From: RPQJ01 sp963793675
GTDB lineage: Bacteria > Pseudomonadota > Gammaproteobacteria > Steroidobacterales > Steroidobacteraceae
Direction: 5' to 3'
Length of the DNA: 64,000 nucleotides
Assembly (NCBI GenBank): GCA_963793675.1
Contig: CAWCBA010000005.1
Location: 1-64,000, forward strand
Every line of letters starts with the position of its first letter. Position 1 is the first letter of the stretch. A model generated the notes under the pieces. That model had not been told where the DNA came from. It did not search any database and saw only the letters and a program-made list of their open reading frames with translations. Of the stretch, positions 37,046 through 45,983 are shown one piece after another. The position numbers were made by a program, and so were the translations under genes.

Positions 37046-38116
37046 TTAAGAACTTGACATTAGCCGTTCGACGACCGCGGCACCGGCTTCCCGGCTGCCG
37101 ACAGTGGCCTTGCCGGGCAGCGCAATGTCCGCGGTGCGCACGCCCGCGCTGACGGCGTCTTCGACCGCCGACTCGACGGCAGCCGCCTCGGTTTCGAGCC
37201 CAAGGGAATACCGCAGCATCATCGCCGCGCTCAGGATCGTGCCGTACGGATTTGCGATGCCGCGCCCTGCGATGTCGGGTGCGGAGCCATGAATCGGTTC
37301 GTAAAGGCCGTTGCTGCCCTCGCCGAGCGAGGCGGAGGGCAACAGGCCGAGCGAGCCGGCGATCATCGAGGCCTCGTCCGTCAGGATGTCACCGAACATG
37401 TTTTCGGTGAGCAGCACGTCGAACGAAGCGGGACGCCGGATGAGGTGCATGGCGGCGGCGTCGACCAGCATGTGCTCGAACTCCACCTGCGGGAACTCCT
37501 CGCGCAGCACACGTTCGACGACCGCGCGCCACAAGCGGGACGTCTCCAGCACGTTGGCCTTGTCGACGGAGACGATGCGACGCCGACGGCCCATCGCCAG
37601 ACGCCCGGCAACCCGCGTCACGCGCTCCACCTCGATGGTGGTGTAGGTGCAGATGTCCTCGGCCTCATGCGCCGTGCGGCTCTTCTTGCCGAAGTAGATG
37701 CCGCCGGTCAGTTCCCGCACGACCATGATGTCCGTGCCGGTGATGACCTCGGGCTTGAGCGGCGAGGCGTCGAGCATCGACGCCATCGTGCGCACCGGGC
37801 GCAGGTTCGCGAACACGCCCAGGGTGCGGCGCAGTTCCAGCAGTCCCTGTTCGGGGCGAACCCGGGCACCCGGATCCGACCACTGCGGACCGCCCACGGC
37901 GCCGAGCAGCGTGGCAGCGCTCTCGCGGCATGCATCGATAGTGCGGGGCGGCAGTGCCGAGCCCGACGCATCGATCGCAGCGCCGCCAATCAGCGCCTCG
38001 GAGAATTCAAGGTCATGACCGTACTTCGAGCCCACGGCCTGCAGCACGCGGACGGCCTCGGCCGTGACTTCCGGACCGATGCCGTCGCCGCCAAGGACAG
38101 CGATGCGCGCCTTCAT
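37046..38116 (-). CDS. leuB: 3-isopropylmalate dehydrogenase
   Basis: LeuB oxidatively decarboxylates 3-isopropylmalate with NAD. The 356-residue protein starts MKARIAVLGGDGIGPEV at ATG 38116. It has LLGAVGGPQW, the substrate arginines in ELRRTLGVFANLRPVR, VRELTGGIYFG, SVDKANVLETSRLWR and ENMFGDILTDEASM. It overlaps leuD by 4 bp and is last in the operon. Confidence 0.97.
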   Translation of the reverse strand: MKARIAVLGGDGIGPEVTAEAVRVLQAVGSKYGHDLEFSEALIGGAAIDASGSALPPRTIDACRESAATLLGAVGGPQWSDPGARVRPEQGLLELRRTLGVFANLRPVRTMASMLDASPLKPEVITGTDIMVVRELTGGIYFGKKSRTAHEAEDICTYTTIEVERVTRVAGRLAMGRRRRIVSVDKANVLETSRLWRAVVERVLREEFPQVEFEHMLVDAAAMHLIRRPASFDVLLTENMFGDILTDEASMIAGSLGLLPSASLGEGSNGLYEPIHGSAPDIAGRGIANPYGTILSAAMMLRYSLGLETEAAAVESAVEDAVSAGVRTADIALPGKATVGSREAGAAVVERLMSSS

Positions 38117-38694
38117 GCGCCTTCCCGCGTGCGTTCGTAACGCTCGATCGCGTCCATCTGGCTCAGCAGGTAGCCCAGCTCGTCGATGCCGTTCATCAGG
38201 CAATAGCGTGAAAACGATTCGATCGGAAACGTCACTGCACGACCGTCCGGCAGCCGCAAGGTGCAGGCGGGCAGGTCGACTTCGACTTCGACGCCCGGAT
38301 TCGCCAGCAGCCACTCGTGCGTCGACTCGTCGACGATGACCGGCAACAGCCCGTTCTTCAGGCTGTTGTTGCGGAAGATGTCGGCGATCTCGGTGCTGAT
38401 GACCACCCGGATACCGAAGTCGAGCAACGCCCATGGCGCGTGTTCACGCGAGGAACCGCAGCCGATGTTGCGACCCGCGACCAGCACCTGGCAGCCCTGG
38501 GCTGCCGGCTGGTTCAGTACGAAGTCGGGCTTCGGCTGGCCGTCCTGGTCGTAGCGCCAGTCAGCGAACAGCGAGACGCCGAGGCCCGCGCGAACGGTGG
38601 TGGTCAGGAAACGGGCCGGGATGATCTGGTCCGTGTCGATGTTGGTGGACGGCATGACGACCGTCCGCGAGCGGATGACTGTGATCGGGTCCAT
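38113..38694 (-). CDS. leuD: 3-isopropylmalate dehydratase small subunit
   Basis: LeuD pairs with LeuC to isomerise 2- to 3-isopropylmalate. The 193-residue swivelling domain starts MDPITVIRSRTVVMPSTNID at ATG 38694. It has the substrate-binding loop GRNIGCGSSREHAPWAL and FRNNSLKNGLLPV. Confidence 0.97.
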   Translation of the reverse strand: MDPITVIRSRTVVMPSTNIDTDQIIPARFLTTTVRAGLGVSLFADWRYDQDGQPKPDFVLNQPAAQGCQVLVAGRNIGCGSSREHAPWALLDFGIRVVISTEIADIFRNNSLKNGLLPVIVDESTHEWLLANPGVEVEVDLPACTLRLPDGRAVTFPIESFSRYCLMNGIDELGYLLSQMDAIERYERTREGA

Positions 38695-38726
38695 GTGCTG
38701 GTTCTGTGTTGTTGGCGCGCCTGGGC

Positions 38727-40130
38727 TCAGCCGAGGAACTCGCGCGGGTCGGTGACGCGACCGCGCACCGCGGCGGCCGCGGCGGAGGCCGGGCTCGCCA
38801 GCAGGGTGCGTGCCCCGATGCCTTGCCGGCCTTCGAAGTTGCGGTTGCTGGTGCTGACGCAGTACTGGCCGGCGTCGACCAGGTCGCCGTTCATGCCGAG
38901 GCACATCGAGCAGCCCGATTCGCGCCATTCCGCGCCCGCGTCCGTGAAGATCTTCGCCAGGCCACGCTGCTCGGCTGCGAGCTTGATCTGCTGCGAGCCA
39001 GGCACGACCAGGGCGCGCACGCCCGCGGCGACCTTGCGTCCGCGCAGGATCGCTGCGGCGGCTTCCAGGTCGGAGATGCGCGCGTTGGTGCAGCTGCCGA
39101 TGAAGACGACCTGCACCGGCTTGCCGGCCATGCGCTCGCCGGCGGTCAGGCCCATGTAGGCGAGCGACTTCGCGAACACGGCATCACCCGGGCGCTCCGG
39201 CACGTTGCCGCTGATGGTGGTGACCATGCCGGGGTTGGTGCCGTACGTGATCATCGGCTCGAGCGTGCTGGCGTCGATCGTCACCGACTTGTCGAACGTG
39301 GCGCCCGTATCGCTGCGCAGCGTGTTCCAGTCGGCCACGGCCCGGTCCCAGGCGGCGCCTGCCGGCGCGAAGGGGCGGCCCTGCAGGTATTCGTACGTCG
39401 TTGCGTCCGGCGCGACCATGCCCGCACGTGCGCCGGCCTCGATCGACATGTTGCAGACGGTCATGCGCTCGTCCATCGACATCGCCTCGATGGCGGGACC
39501 GCGGAATTCGATGACGTGGCCGGTGCCGCCGTTGACGCCGATCCTGCCGATCACGGCGAGCACGACGTCCTTGGCCGACACGCCGGCAGGCAGCCGGCCG
39601 TTCACGACGACCTCGAGCGTCTTCGGCTTGCGCTGCAGCAGGCATTGCGTGGCCAGCACGTAACCGACCTCGGTGGTGCCGATGCCGAAGGCGAGGGCGC
39701 CGAACGCGCCATGCGTGCTGGTGTGACTGTCACCGCAGACGATGGTCTTGCCGGGCTGCGTGGCGCCCTGTTCGGGCCCGATGATGTGCACGATGCCGCG
39801 GCGCGAGTCCTGCAGCCCGATCAGGTTCACGCCGAACTCGGCGCAGTTCACTTCGAGCTGGCGCACCTGCCTGGCGGCCGACTCGAGCTTGATCGGCAGG
39901 CCGCCGAATATCTGTGCCGTGTCCGTCGGCGTCGAATGGTCCATCGTCGCGAGCGTACGGTCGAGCCGGCGGACCTTGAGCTTGCGGGCCCGCAGGACGT
40001 CGAAGGCCTGGGGGGAGGTGACTTCGTGCGTCAGGTGCAGGTCGATGTAGAGGATCGCCGGCGTGTCGGACGTCTCGGGCACGACGACGTGCCTCTGCCA
40101 CACTTTTTCGAACAGGCTCTGCGCAGTCAT
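38727..40130 (-). CDS. leuC: 3-isopropylmalate dehydratase large subunit
   Basis: LeuC is an aconitase-family protein of 467 residues. The three cysteines that hold the 4Fe-4S cluster lie in FIGSCTNARI and in SGCSMCLG. YIDLHLTHEVTSPQAF and VCGDSHTSTHGAFGALAFG are typical. It lies 20 bp after leuA and 32 bp before leuD. Confidence 0.98.
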   Translation of the reverse strand: MTAQSLFEKVWQRHVVVPETSDTPAILYIDLHLTHEVTSPQAFDVLRARKLKVRRLDRTLATMDHSTPTDTAQIFGGLPIKLESAARQVRQLEVNCAEFGVNLIGLQDSRRGIVHIIGPEQGATQPGKTIVCGDSHTSTHGAFGALAFGIGTTEVGYVLATQCLLQRKPKTLEVVVNGRLPAGVSAKDVVLAVIGRIGVNGGTGHVIEFRGPAIEAMSMDERMTVCNMSIEAGARAGMVAPDATTYEYLQGRPFAPAGAAWDRAVADWNTLRSDTGATFDKSVTIDASTLEPMITYGTNPGMVTTISGNVPERPGDAVFAKSLAYMGLTAGERMAGKPVQVVFIGSCTNARISDLEAAAAILRGRKVAAGVRALVVPGSQQIKLAAEQRGLAKIFTDAGAEWRESGCSMCLGMNGDLVDAGQYCVSTSNRNFEGRQGIGARTLLASPASAAAAAVRGRVTDPREFLG

Positions 40131-40150
40131 TGCGGCTCCGGTCGTTCGCT

Positions 40151-41725
40151 TCAGACGGCCGCGGCAGGCGGCGACGTCTCGTTCTGGTCGGCGCCGCGGC
40201 GGCGCGAGGATTCAATGGCGTTGACCACTTCGATGAACGCCCGCACGCCCGACTCGACGATGTCGGTGGTGACGCTGGTGCCGCGATAGCTGCGCCCCTT
40301 GTATTCGCAGGTGACGACGGCCTCGCCCTGGGCGTCTTCACCGCTCGACACGCTGCGCACCTCGAACTTGCGCAGCTTCAGGAACACGCCGGTCGCCTGC
40401 TCGATGGCCTTGAGCGCGGCATCGACCGGGCCGTCGCCGGACGATTCCTGCGTGACGATGCGACCGTCGACATGGCGCAGCACCACGCGGCCCGATGCGG
40501 AGCGCGTCGAGTCGCTGACCACGTGCAGGTTCTCGAGCTGCCACGGGCCGCCTTCGTGGCCGGTCTCGGCCTTCAGCACCAGCGCTTCGATGTCGCCGTC
40601 GAAGAGTTCCTTCTTCTTGTCGGCCAGCGCCTTGAAGTCGTCGAACACCCGCGCGAGTTCGGCGTCGGACAGCTCGAAGCCGAGTTCCTTGATGCGCTCG
40701 CGCAGGGCTGCCCGGCCGCTGTGCTTGCCGAGCACGAGGTTGGTGCGGGACATGCCCACGTCGTGGGGCCGCATGATCTCGTAGGTCGAGTGGTGCTTCA
40801 GCATGCCGTGCTGGTGGATGCCGGATTCGTGCGCGAACGCGTTTTCGCCGACCACCGCCTTGTTGCGGGGGATCGGCATGCCCGTGATGCTCGAGAGCAG
40901 TCGGCTCGTCGGGAACAGGCGCCTGGTGTCGATGCCGGTGTGCAGGCCGTAGATGCCTTCGCGCACCTTGATCGCCATCGTGATCTCTTCGAGCGAGGCA
41001 TTGCCTGCACGCTCACCGATGCCGTTGATCGTGCATTCCACCTGGCGCGCGCCGCCGCGGATGGCGGCGAGGCTGTTGGCCACGGCCATGCCGAGATCGT
41101 TGTGGCAGTGGACGCTGAAGGTCACCTTGTCGGCGCCACGAACGTTCTGCGTCAGGAACGAGAACACGTCGTGGAATTCCTCGGGCACCGTGTAACCGAC
41201 CGTGTCGGGCACGTTGATCGTGGTCGCGCCGGCTTCGATCACGGCCTCGACCACTTCACGCAGGAACTCGGGCTCGGTGCGCGAGGCGTCCTCGGGCGAG
41301 AATTCGATGTCCGCGCACAGGCTGCGCGCGTACTTCACGCCTTCGACGGCGGTGTGGATGATCTGCTCCTTCGCCATGTTCAGCTTGTGCTCGCGATGGA
41401 TCGCGCTGGTGGCGAGGAACACGTGGATGCGCGGCTTCTCCGCCACCTTGACCGCGCTCCAGGCCTTGTCGATGTCCTCGCGGTTGCAGCGCGCGAGGCC
41501 GGCGATGATCGGGCCCCGCACTTCGCGCGCGATTTCATGCACGGCCTCCCAGTCGCCCGGCGAGGCGACCGGAAACCCGGCCTCGATGACGTCCACGCCC
41601 AGCTCGGCCAGGGCGCGCGCCATCCGCAGCTTTTCCGGCTGCGTCATGCTGCATCCCGGCGATTGCTCGCCATCGCGCAGCGTCGTGTCGAAGATCAGCA
41701 CGCGGTTCGGGTCGCGGTTGGACAT
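40151..41725 (-). CDS. leuA: 2-isopropylmalate synthase
   Basis: LeuA condenses acetyl-CoA with 2-oxoisovalerate, the first leucine step. It has the DRE-TIM barrel motif (FDTTLRDGEQSPG), HCHNDLGMAVANS metal ligands, the GIGERAGNA loop, and a C-terminal regulatory domain for leucine feedback. It is about 524 residues from ATG 41725 (MSNRDPNR). A GTG at 41734 would add three. It follows ilvC by 34 bp. Confidence 0.97.
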   Translation of the reverse strand: MSNRDPNRVLIFDTTLRDGEQSPGCSMTQPEKLRMARALAELGVDVIEAGFPVASPGDWEAVHEIAREVRGPIIAGLARCNREDIDKAWSAVKVAEKPRIHVFLATSAIHREHKLNMAKEQIIHTAVEGVKYARSLCADIEFSPEDASRTEPEFLREVVEAVIEAGATTINVPDTVGYTVPEEFHDVFSFLTQNVRGADKVTFSVHCHNDLGMAVANSLAAIRGGARQVECTINGIGERAGNASLEEITMAIKVREGIYGLHTGIDTRRLFPTSRLLSSITGMPIPRNKAVVGENAFAHESGIHQHGMLKHHSTYEIMRPHDVGMSRTNLVLGKHSGRAALRERIKELGFELSDAELARVFDDFKALADKKKELFDGDIEALVLKAETGHEGGPWQLENLHVVSDSTRSASGRVVLRHVDGRIVTQESSGDGPVDAALKAIEQATGVFLKLRKFEVRSVSSGEDAQGEAVVTCEYKGRSYRGTSVTTDIVESGVRAFIEVVNAIESSRRRGADQNETSPPAAAV

Positions 41726-41759
41726 GGTCGTCACCGTGGTGGAGAGGAGGGGGCGGGAC

Positions 41760-42746
41760 TCAGCCCTGGTTGAGCCAGGGCATGCGGGCGCGCAACTGCA
41801 CGCCGACCTTTTCGATCGGGTGCGCCAGGTCCTTCTTCATCAGCGCGTCGTACTTCTTGCGGCCCGTCTTGTTTTCCTTGATCCACTGGCGCGCGAAGGT
41901 ACCGTCCTGGATCTCGCCGAGGATCTTCTTCATTTCCTTCTTCGTGGCCTTGTTCACGACGCGCGGGCCGCGGGTGAGGTCACCCCACTTGGCCGTGTGC
42001 GAGATGTACTTGTGCATCTTGGCGAGGCCGCCTTCGTGCAGCAGGTCGACGATCAGCTTCAGTTCGTGCAGGCACTCGTAGTAGGCGACTTCGGGCTGGT
42101 AGCCGGCTTCGACCAGCGTCTCGTAACCCTTGACCACGAGTTCCGTGGCGCCGCCGCAAAGCACGGCCTGTTCGCCGAACAGGTCCGTCTCGGTCTCTTC
42201 CTTGAACGACGTCTCGATGACGCCGGCGCGCGTGCCGCCGATGCCGTCGGCGTAGGCGAGTGCCTTGGCCTTGGCGTTGCCCGAGGCGTCCTGCGCGACG
42301 GCGATGAGGCACGGCACGCCGCGGCCTTCCTGGTACTGGCGACGCACCAGGCCGCCCGGGCCCTTCGGCGCGATCAGCACGACGTCGAGGTCCTTGCGCG
42401 GCTTGATCTGCTTGAAGTGGATGTTGAAGCCGTGCGCGAAGAGCAGCGTGGCGCCCTTGGCGAGGTTCGGCAGGATCTCCTTGTAGTTCGCGGCCTGCGT
42501 GGTGTCGGGCGTGAGCAGCGCGACCAGCGTGGCGCCCTTGACTGCTTCAGCCGGCGTGGCGACCGCGAGGCCGTCCTTCTTCGCCTGCTTCCAGCTGTCG
42601 CCCTTGCGGACGCCGATAACGACGTCGTAACCGGAATCCTTGAGGTTCAACGCGTGTGCGCGACCCTGGCTGCCGTAGCCGACCACGGCGATCTTCGCGC
42701 CCTTGAGCGCCTTCTTGTCGACGTCCTTCTTCGAGTACGCACGCAT
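41760..42746 (-). CDS. ilvC: Ketol-acid reductoisomerase (NADP+)
   Basis: IlvC converts acetolactate or acetohydroxybutyrate to the dihydroxy acids of Val and Ile. It is the short class I form of 328 residues, with VVGYGSQGRAHALNLKDSG, LIAPKGPGG, ETETDLFGEQAVLCGG and YYECLHELKLIVDLLHEGG. GAGGAGATGACGAG precedes ATG 42746, a good ribosome-binding site. It is first in the ilvC-leuACDB operon, behind an attenuator. Confidence 0.98.
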   Translation of the reverse strand: MRAYSKKDVDKKALKGAKIAVVGYGSQGRAHALNLKDSGYDVVIGVRKGDSWKQAKKDGLAVATPAEAVKGATLVALLTPDTTQAANYKEILPNLAKGATLLFAHGFNIHFKQIKPRKDLDVVLIAPKGPGGLVRRQYQEGRGVPCLIAVAQDASGNAKAKALAYADGIGGTRAGVIETSFKEETETDLFGEQAVLCGGATELVVKGYETLVEAGYQPEVAYYECLHELKLIVDLLHEGGLAKMHKYISHTAKWGDLTRGPRVVNKATKKEMKKILGEIQDGTFARQWIKENKTGRKKYDALMKKDLAHPIEKVGVQLRARMPWLNQG

Positions 42747-42790
42747 CTCGTCATCTCCTCGGAATCGTTTCCGTTTTGCCGTAACCAAAA

Positions 42791-42830
42791 CTAAAAACCC
42801 CGCGCCGGCTGGCTGGCCGTGCGGGGTTCC
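42791..42830 (-). terminator. Attenuator terminator of the ilvC-leu operon
   Basis: On the minus strand AACCCCGC and GCGGGGTT pair around a GGCCAGCC-type apical region and are followed by TTTAGTTTTGG. The hairpin ends about 45 bp before ilvC and is inside its leader. Confidence 0.85.
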
Positions 42831-42875
42831 TGATGTCCAATCGCGCCTTTGCGCTCTCAGTCCGGAGCCCCGCAC
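42819..42875 (-). promoter_or_regulatory. Antiterminator pairing in the ilvC leader
   Basis: GTGCGGGG at 42868-42875 (minus strand, in the last codons of the leader peptide) is exactly complementary to CCCCGCAC at 42819-42826. That segment is the 5' arm of the terminator. The two pairings exclude each other, as in amino-acid attenuators. Confidence 0.75.
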
Positions 42876-42982
42876 CTCCGCAGGGGGAGCAGGGTAAGCG
42901 ACGCAAGCAGCAGGCCGGCCAGCAAGCTGACCGAGGTGATGAGGGAGGAGTCGAGCGACGACTGCATCCAGCGCCTGTGCAT
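42857..42982 (-). CDS. Leu-rich leader peptide of the ilvC-leu operon
   Basis: This 41-codon frame starts at ATG 42982 and reads MHRRWMQSSLDSSLITSVSL and onwards. It has 11 Leu, one Ile and one Val, including LL and LLL clusters. It stops just before the antiterminator and terminator sequences. Ribosome stalling at Leu codons when Leu-tRNA is scarce would favour the antiterminator. A membrane micropeptide is an alternative reading, but the position makes a leader far more likely. Confidence 0.75.
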   Translation of the reverse strand: MHRRWMQSSLDSSLITSVSLLAGLLLASLTLLPLRRCGAPD

Positions 42983-43004
42983 GAGAGCGAAAAAAGTCGG
43001 GTGC

Positions 43005-43036
43005 GGATAGCAGCACAGCGTGCCGTGCATTGTCAA
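43005..43036 (-). promoter_or_regulatory. Promoter of the ilvC-leu operon
   Basis: A perfect TTGACA (43031-43036 on the minus strand) is followed after 18-19 bp by GCTATCC as a weak -10. Transcription would start about 20 bp before the leader peptide. Confidence 0.6.
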
Positions 43037-43153
43037 CCGCAGTGCAAAAAGACCCAGCCCGAGGCCGCTGCAATCCGGTGTGGACCGCGTCTGCGGACGG
43101 CGCTGCTAAGCTACCAACCCGCGTTCTTGCTCCCTGTAACGGACCCGCCCACC

Positions 43154-44563
43154 GTGGACTTTCTCGTCGATCCAGCCGGCGCCCCGGGCGCCGCAACCGC
43201 GCACGAACTCGTGCTTGTGCCGCAGTGCGAGCTTGGCAGTTGGCTGGATACCCAGGATGCGTCCGCGCGAGCCTGGATCGCCGCGACGGGATTCAAGGCC
43301 GAGCGCCACCAGGTGGTGCTGCTGCCGTCTCCGGACGGCACGCCGCGCCGGGCGGCTCTCGGTCTTGGAGCGCTCCCGTCGCTGGACGCGCTCGAACTCT
43401 GGCACGTGGCAGGCCTGCCGGATCGCTTGCCGGCCGGCAGCCACTGGCGGGTCACGAACGAACTCACCGTCGCTGCGGCGAGCGCGCTCGCGCTGGGCTG
43501 GGCCTACGGCAGCTACCGTTTCGACACCTACAAATCGACGACGCAGCCGGCAACGGCGCGGGCACGTCTCATCGCGCCGCCAGCCGTCGACCACGCCCAC
43601 GTCATGCAGCTCGCCGGTGCAACGGCGCTCGCACGCGATCTCGTCAACACCCCGGCGTCCGACATGACGCCTGCGCGGCTGGCAGCCGAGGCGATCCGGA
43701 TCGCGCGCGAACATGGCGCGGTTCCGCAGGAAATCATGGGCGATGAATTACGGCGCGGATTTCCCGCCATCCACGCCGTGGGACAAGCCTCCACGTGCGG
43801 CCCGCGACTCGTCGATTTCGTCTGGGGCGATTCGACGCACCCGAAACTGACCTTGATCGGCAAGGGCGTCTGCTTCGACACGGGTGGCCTCGACATCAAG
43901 CCGTCCGCCGGCATGGCGCTGATGAAAAAAGACATGGGTGGCGCGGCCTGCACCCTGGCGCTGGCGCAACTCGTGATGCAGTCGCGCGTGCCCGTGCGGC
44001 TGCGCGTACTGATTCCTGCCGTTGAGAACGCGATCGCTGGCAATGCATATCGTCCGGGCGACGTGATCCGCACGCGCAAGGGCGTGACCGTCGAGATCGG
44101 CAACACGGATGCCGAAGGCCGGTTGGTGCTGTGCGACGCCATCGCGCTTGCGGACGAAGAAAAGCCCGACCTGCTGGTGGACCTGGCGACGCTCACCGGC
44201 GCGGCACGCGTGGCGCTCGGCCCCGAACTGCCGGCATTGTTTGGCACGCGCCAGGCGACCGTCGACGCGCTGCTGCAGGCCGGCCGGCGGGTGGCGGATC
44301 CGTTGTGGCAGATGCCGCTCTGGAGCGGTTACGACGACGACATCGCGAGCAAGGTCGCGGACATCAGCAACGCATCGGCCGCGGCGTTTGCAGGAGCGAT
44401 CATCGGGGCGCTGTACCTCAAGCGTTTCGTGACGAACGCCGAGGACTGGGTGCACGTCGACCTGTTCGCGTGGAACCCGAAGGATCGGCCCGGGCGGCCC
44501 GTCGGGGCGGAGGCGCATGCCGTGCGCGCGCTGCACGCAATGCTCGTCGAACGCTATGCGTAA
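43154..44563 (+). CDS. Leucyl aminopeptidase (M17 family)
   Basis: The metalloprotease of about 469 residues removes N-terminal residues from peptides. The catalytic domain has GKGVCFDTGGLDIKP, MKKDMGGAA, the metal/carbonate motif NTDAEGRLVL and AGAIIGALYL. The N-terminal domain is divergent from PepA. The start is GTG 43154 (MDFLVDPAGA). It is divergent from the ilvC leader and followed by a constant-core hairpin and a transporter gene. Confidence 0.92.
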   Translation: MDFLVDPAGAPGAATAHELVLVPQCELGSWLDTQDASARAWIAATGFKAERHQVVLLPSPDGTPRRAALGLGALPSLDALELWHVAGLPDRLPAGSHWRVTNELTVAAASALALGWAYGSYRFDTYKSTTQPATARARLIAPPAVDHAHVMQLAGATALARDLVNTPASDMTPARLAAEAIRIAREHGAVPQEIMGDELRRGFPAIHAVGQASTCGPRLVDFVWGDSTHPKLTLIGKGVCFDTGGLDIKPSAGMALMKKDMGGAACTLALAQLVMQSRVPVRLRVLIPAVENAIAGNAYRPGDVIRTRKGVTVEIGNTDAEGRLVLCDAIALADEEKPDLLVDLATLTGAARVALGPELPALFGTRQATVDALLQAGRRVADPLWQMPLWSGYDDDIASKVADISNASAAAFAGAIIGALYLKRFVTNAEDWVHVDLFAWNPKDRPGRPVGAEAHAVRALHAMLVERYA

Positions 44564-44593
44564 ACAGGGCAGGCTGCACCAGGCAGGTCGGTT

Positions 44594-44647
44594 CAGTGGC
44601 TCGTCCGGAGCGCGTGTCTGCCTTTCCAAGCGCAGGACGAGCCGCTG
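44594..44647 (+). repeat. Constant-core hairpin, copy 1
   Basis: The arms CAGTGGCTCGTCC (44594-44606) and GGACGAGCCGCTG (44635-44647) pair at 12 of 13 positions. The core at 44610-44630 (CGCGTGTCTGCCTTTCCAAG) is at the tip. It lies between the aminopeptidase stop and the transporter start. The core recurs at 51885, 61147, 61204, 61342 and 61399 with unrelated arms. Confidence 0.85.
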
Positions 44648-44661
44648 AAGCGACCTGCAAC

Positions 44662-45921
44662 GTGATCGACCTTAGTTACGAACGGCGTGCCTGGACGCTG
44701 ATCTACCTCTGCCTCGGGCTGGTTGAAGGCGGTACCGCGGCGGTGATGGTCCGGTCGCTGTTCGGTGACCAGGCCCCGGCGCTTGCGGTGGACCTGGTCG
44801 TTGCCATCGTGAGCGCGGCGCCGGCCTGGGCCAACCTGGCGAGCATGCAATATGCGAGGCGCGCACAGGGCCAGCGCAAGGTGTCGTTCCTGTTTCCGCT
44901 GCTGCTGGCGCTGGCGGCGTGCGTGGGCGCGCTGGCGCTGGTGCCGAAGAGTGGGGCAGGTCTGCTGCTGTTTCTCGCGCTGTACGCTGCGGCGCGCCTG
45001 CTCTGGGCCGGCGTCGAGACCGTGCGCTCCGTGCTCTGGAGCGTGAACTACCCGTCGCGGCTGCGGGCGCGGATCACCGGGCGCATCACGATCAACACCT
45101 CGATTGCGGTCGCGATCACCGGCCTCGGCATCGGCTGGCTGCTCGGGCAGGACGGTCCATGGTGGCGCATCGCGATTGCCACGGGCTCAGCTTGTGGCGT
45201 CGCGGGCGCGCTCGCCTTCCGGCAGTTCAAGGTCCGGCACGAAGAAGGATTGCTTGCGGCCGAGCGCGCACGGCTGGTCGCGGGGGCCTCCTTCGGCTTC
45301 GGTGGCATGCGCGCGCTGCTGGCCCGCGACGAGGCGTTCCGGCGCTACCAGTACGCGATGTCGATGTTCGGCGCAGGCTTGCTCTCGCTCACGCCGCTGA
45401 TGGTGATCAGCCTCGGCGACGTGCTGCAGTTGCCGGCCTTGTGGCAGGTGCTCGTCACGACCGCCATCCCCGTCATGGTGGTGCCGTTCGCGATCCAGCC
45501 GTGGGCGCGTTATCTCGACCTGCATCGCGTGCTGGCGTTTCGCGCGTTGCAGGGCAGGTTCACGGTGGCCGCGGTCGTGCTGCTCGTCGCCGCAGTACTG
45601 CTGCACATGCCGCTGTTGCTTGCGCCCGGCGCCGTGCTGCTCGGTGTCAGCACGGCGGCCGGCAGCCTCGGCTGGACGCTCGGTCACAACGATTTTGCCC
45701 CGCGCGGTGAAGAGACGCGCTACATGGCGCTGCACGTGACGCTCACCGGCATCCGCGGGCTGGTCGCGCCGCCGCTCACGATCGCGCTGTATCACCTGCT
45801 CGGCCGCCTGCACGCCGGACTCGGTCCGGCGGCGCTGCTGGTGCCCATGCTGTTCGTCGTGAACGGGGCATATCGTTTTCAGGTCATGCATCGCCTGCAG
45901 GTGGCCGCAAACGTCGCGTGA
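44662..45921 (+). CDS. MFS-like membrane transporter
   Basis: The protein of about 419 residues is almost wholly hydrophobic with 10-12 predicted membrane segments. Examples are LIYLCLGLVEGGTAAVMV, LLFLALYAAARLLWAG and VLLVAAVLLHMPLLLAPGAV. Short basic loops such as YPSRLRARITGRI resemble MFS inner loops. The substrate is unknown. I chose GTG 44662 (VIDLSYERRAWTL). An earlier frame runs through the hairpin repeat but has no independent support. Confidence 0.7.
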   Translation: MIDLSYERRAWTLIYLCLGLVEGGTAAVMVRSLFGDQAPALAVDLVVAIVSAAPAWANLASMQYARRAQGQRKVSFLFPLLLALAACVGALALVPKSGAGLLLFLALYAAARLLWAGVETVRSVLWSVNYPSRLRARITGRITINTSIAVAITGLGIGWLLGQDGPWWRIAIATGSACGVAGALAFRQFKVRHEEGLLAAERARLVAGASFGFGGMRALLARDEAFRRYQYAMSMFGAGLLSLTPLMVISLGDVLQLPALWQVLVTTAIPVMVVPFAIQPWARYLDLHRVLAFRALQGRFTVAAVVLLVAAVLLHMPLLLAPGAVLLGVSTAAGSLGWTLGHNDFAPRGEETRYMALHVTLTGIRGLVAPPLTIALYHLLGRLHAGLGPAALLVPMLFVVNGAYRFQVMHRLQVAANVA

Positions 45922-45983
45922 CCGCGGCACCCCGCAGGCCGCACAATTACGCGTTGCAACGTCATTCGCCCGGAGCCTGTTCG

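Noticed and set aside
42833..43153. Extended N-terminus of the aminopeptidase
   Set aside because: The upstream frame crosses the oppositely oriented ilvC leader peptide and promoter. GTG 43154 gives the family length.
42838..43196. ilvC N-terminal extension on the minus strand
   Set aside because: The upstream frame runs through the attenuator. A ribosome-binding site and the family start MRAYSKKDV fix the start at 42746.
44131..44661. N-terminal extension of the transporter frame back into the aminopeptidase gene
   Set aside because: The extension translates out-of-frame pepA sequence and a hairpin repeat. Hydrophobic family-like sequence begins only at GTG 44662.
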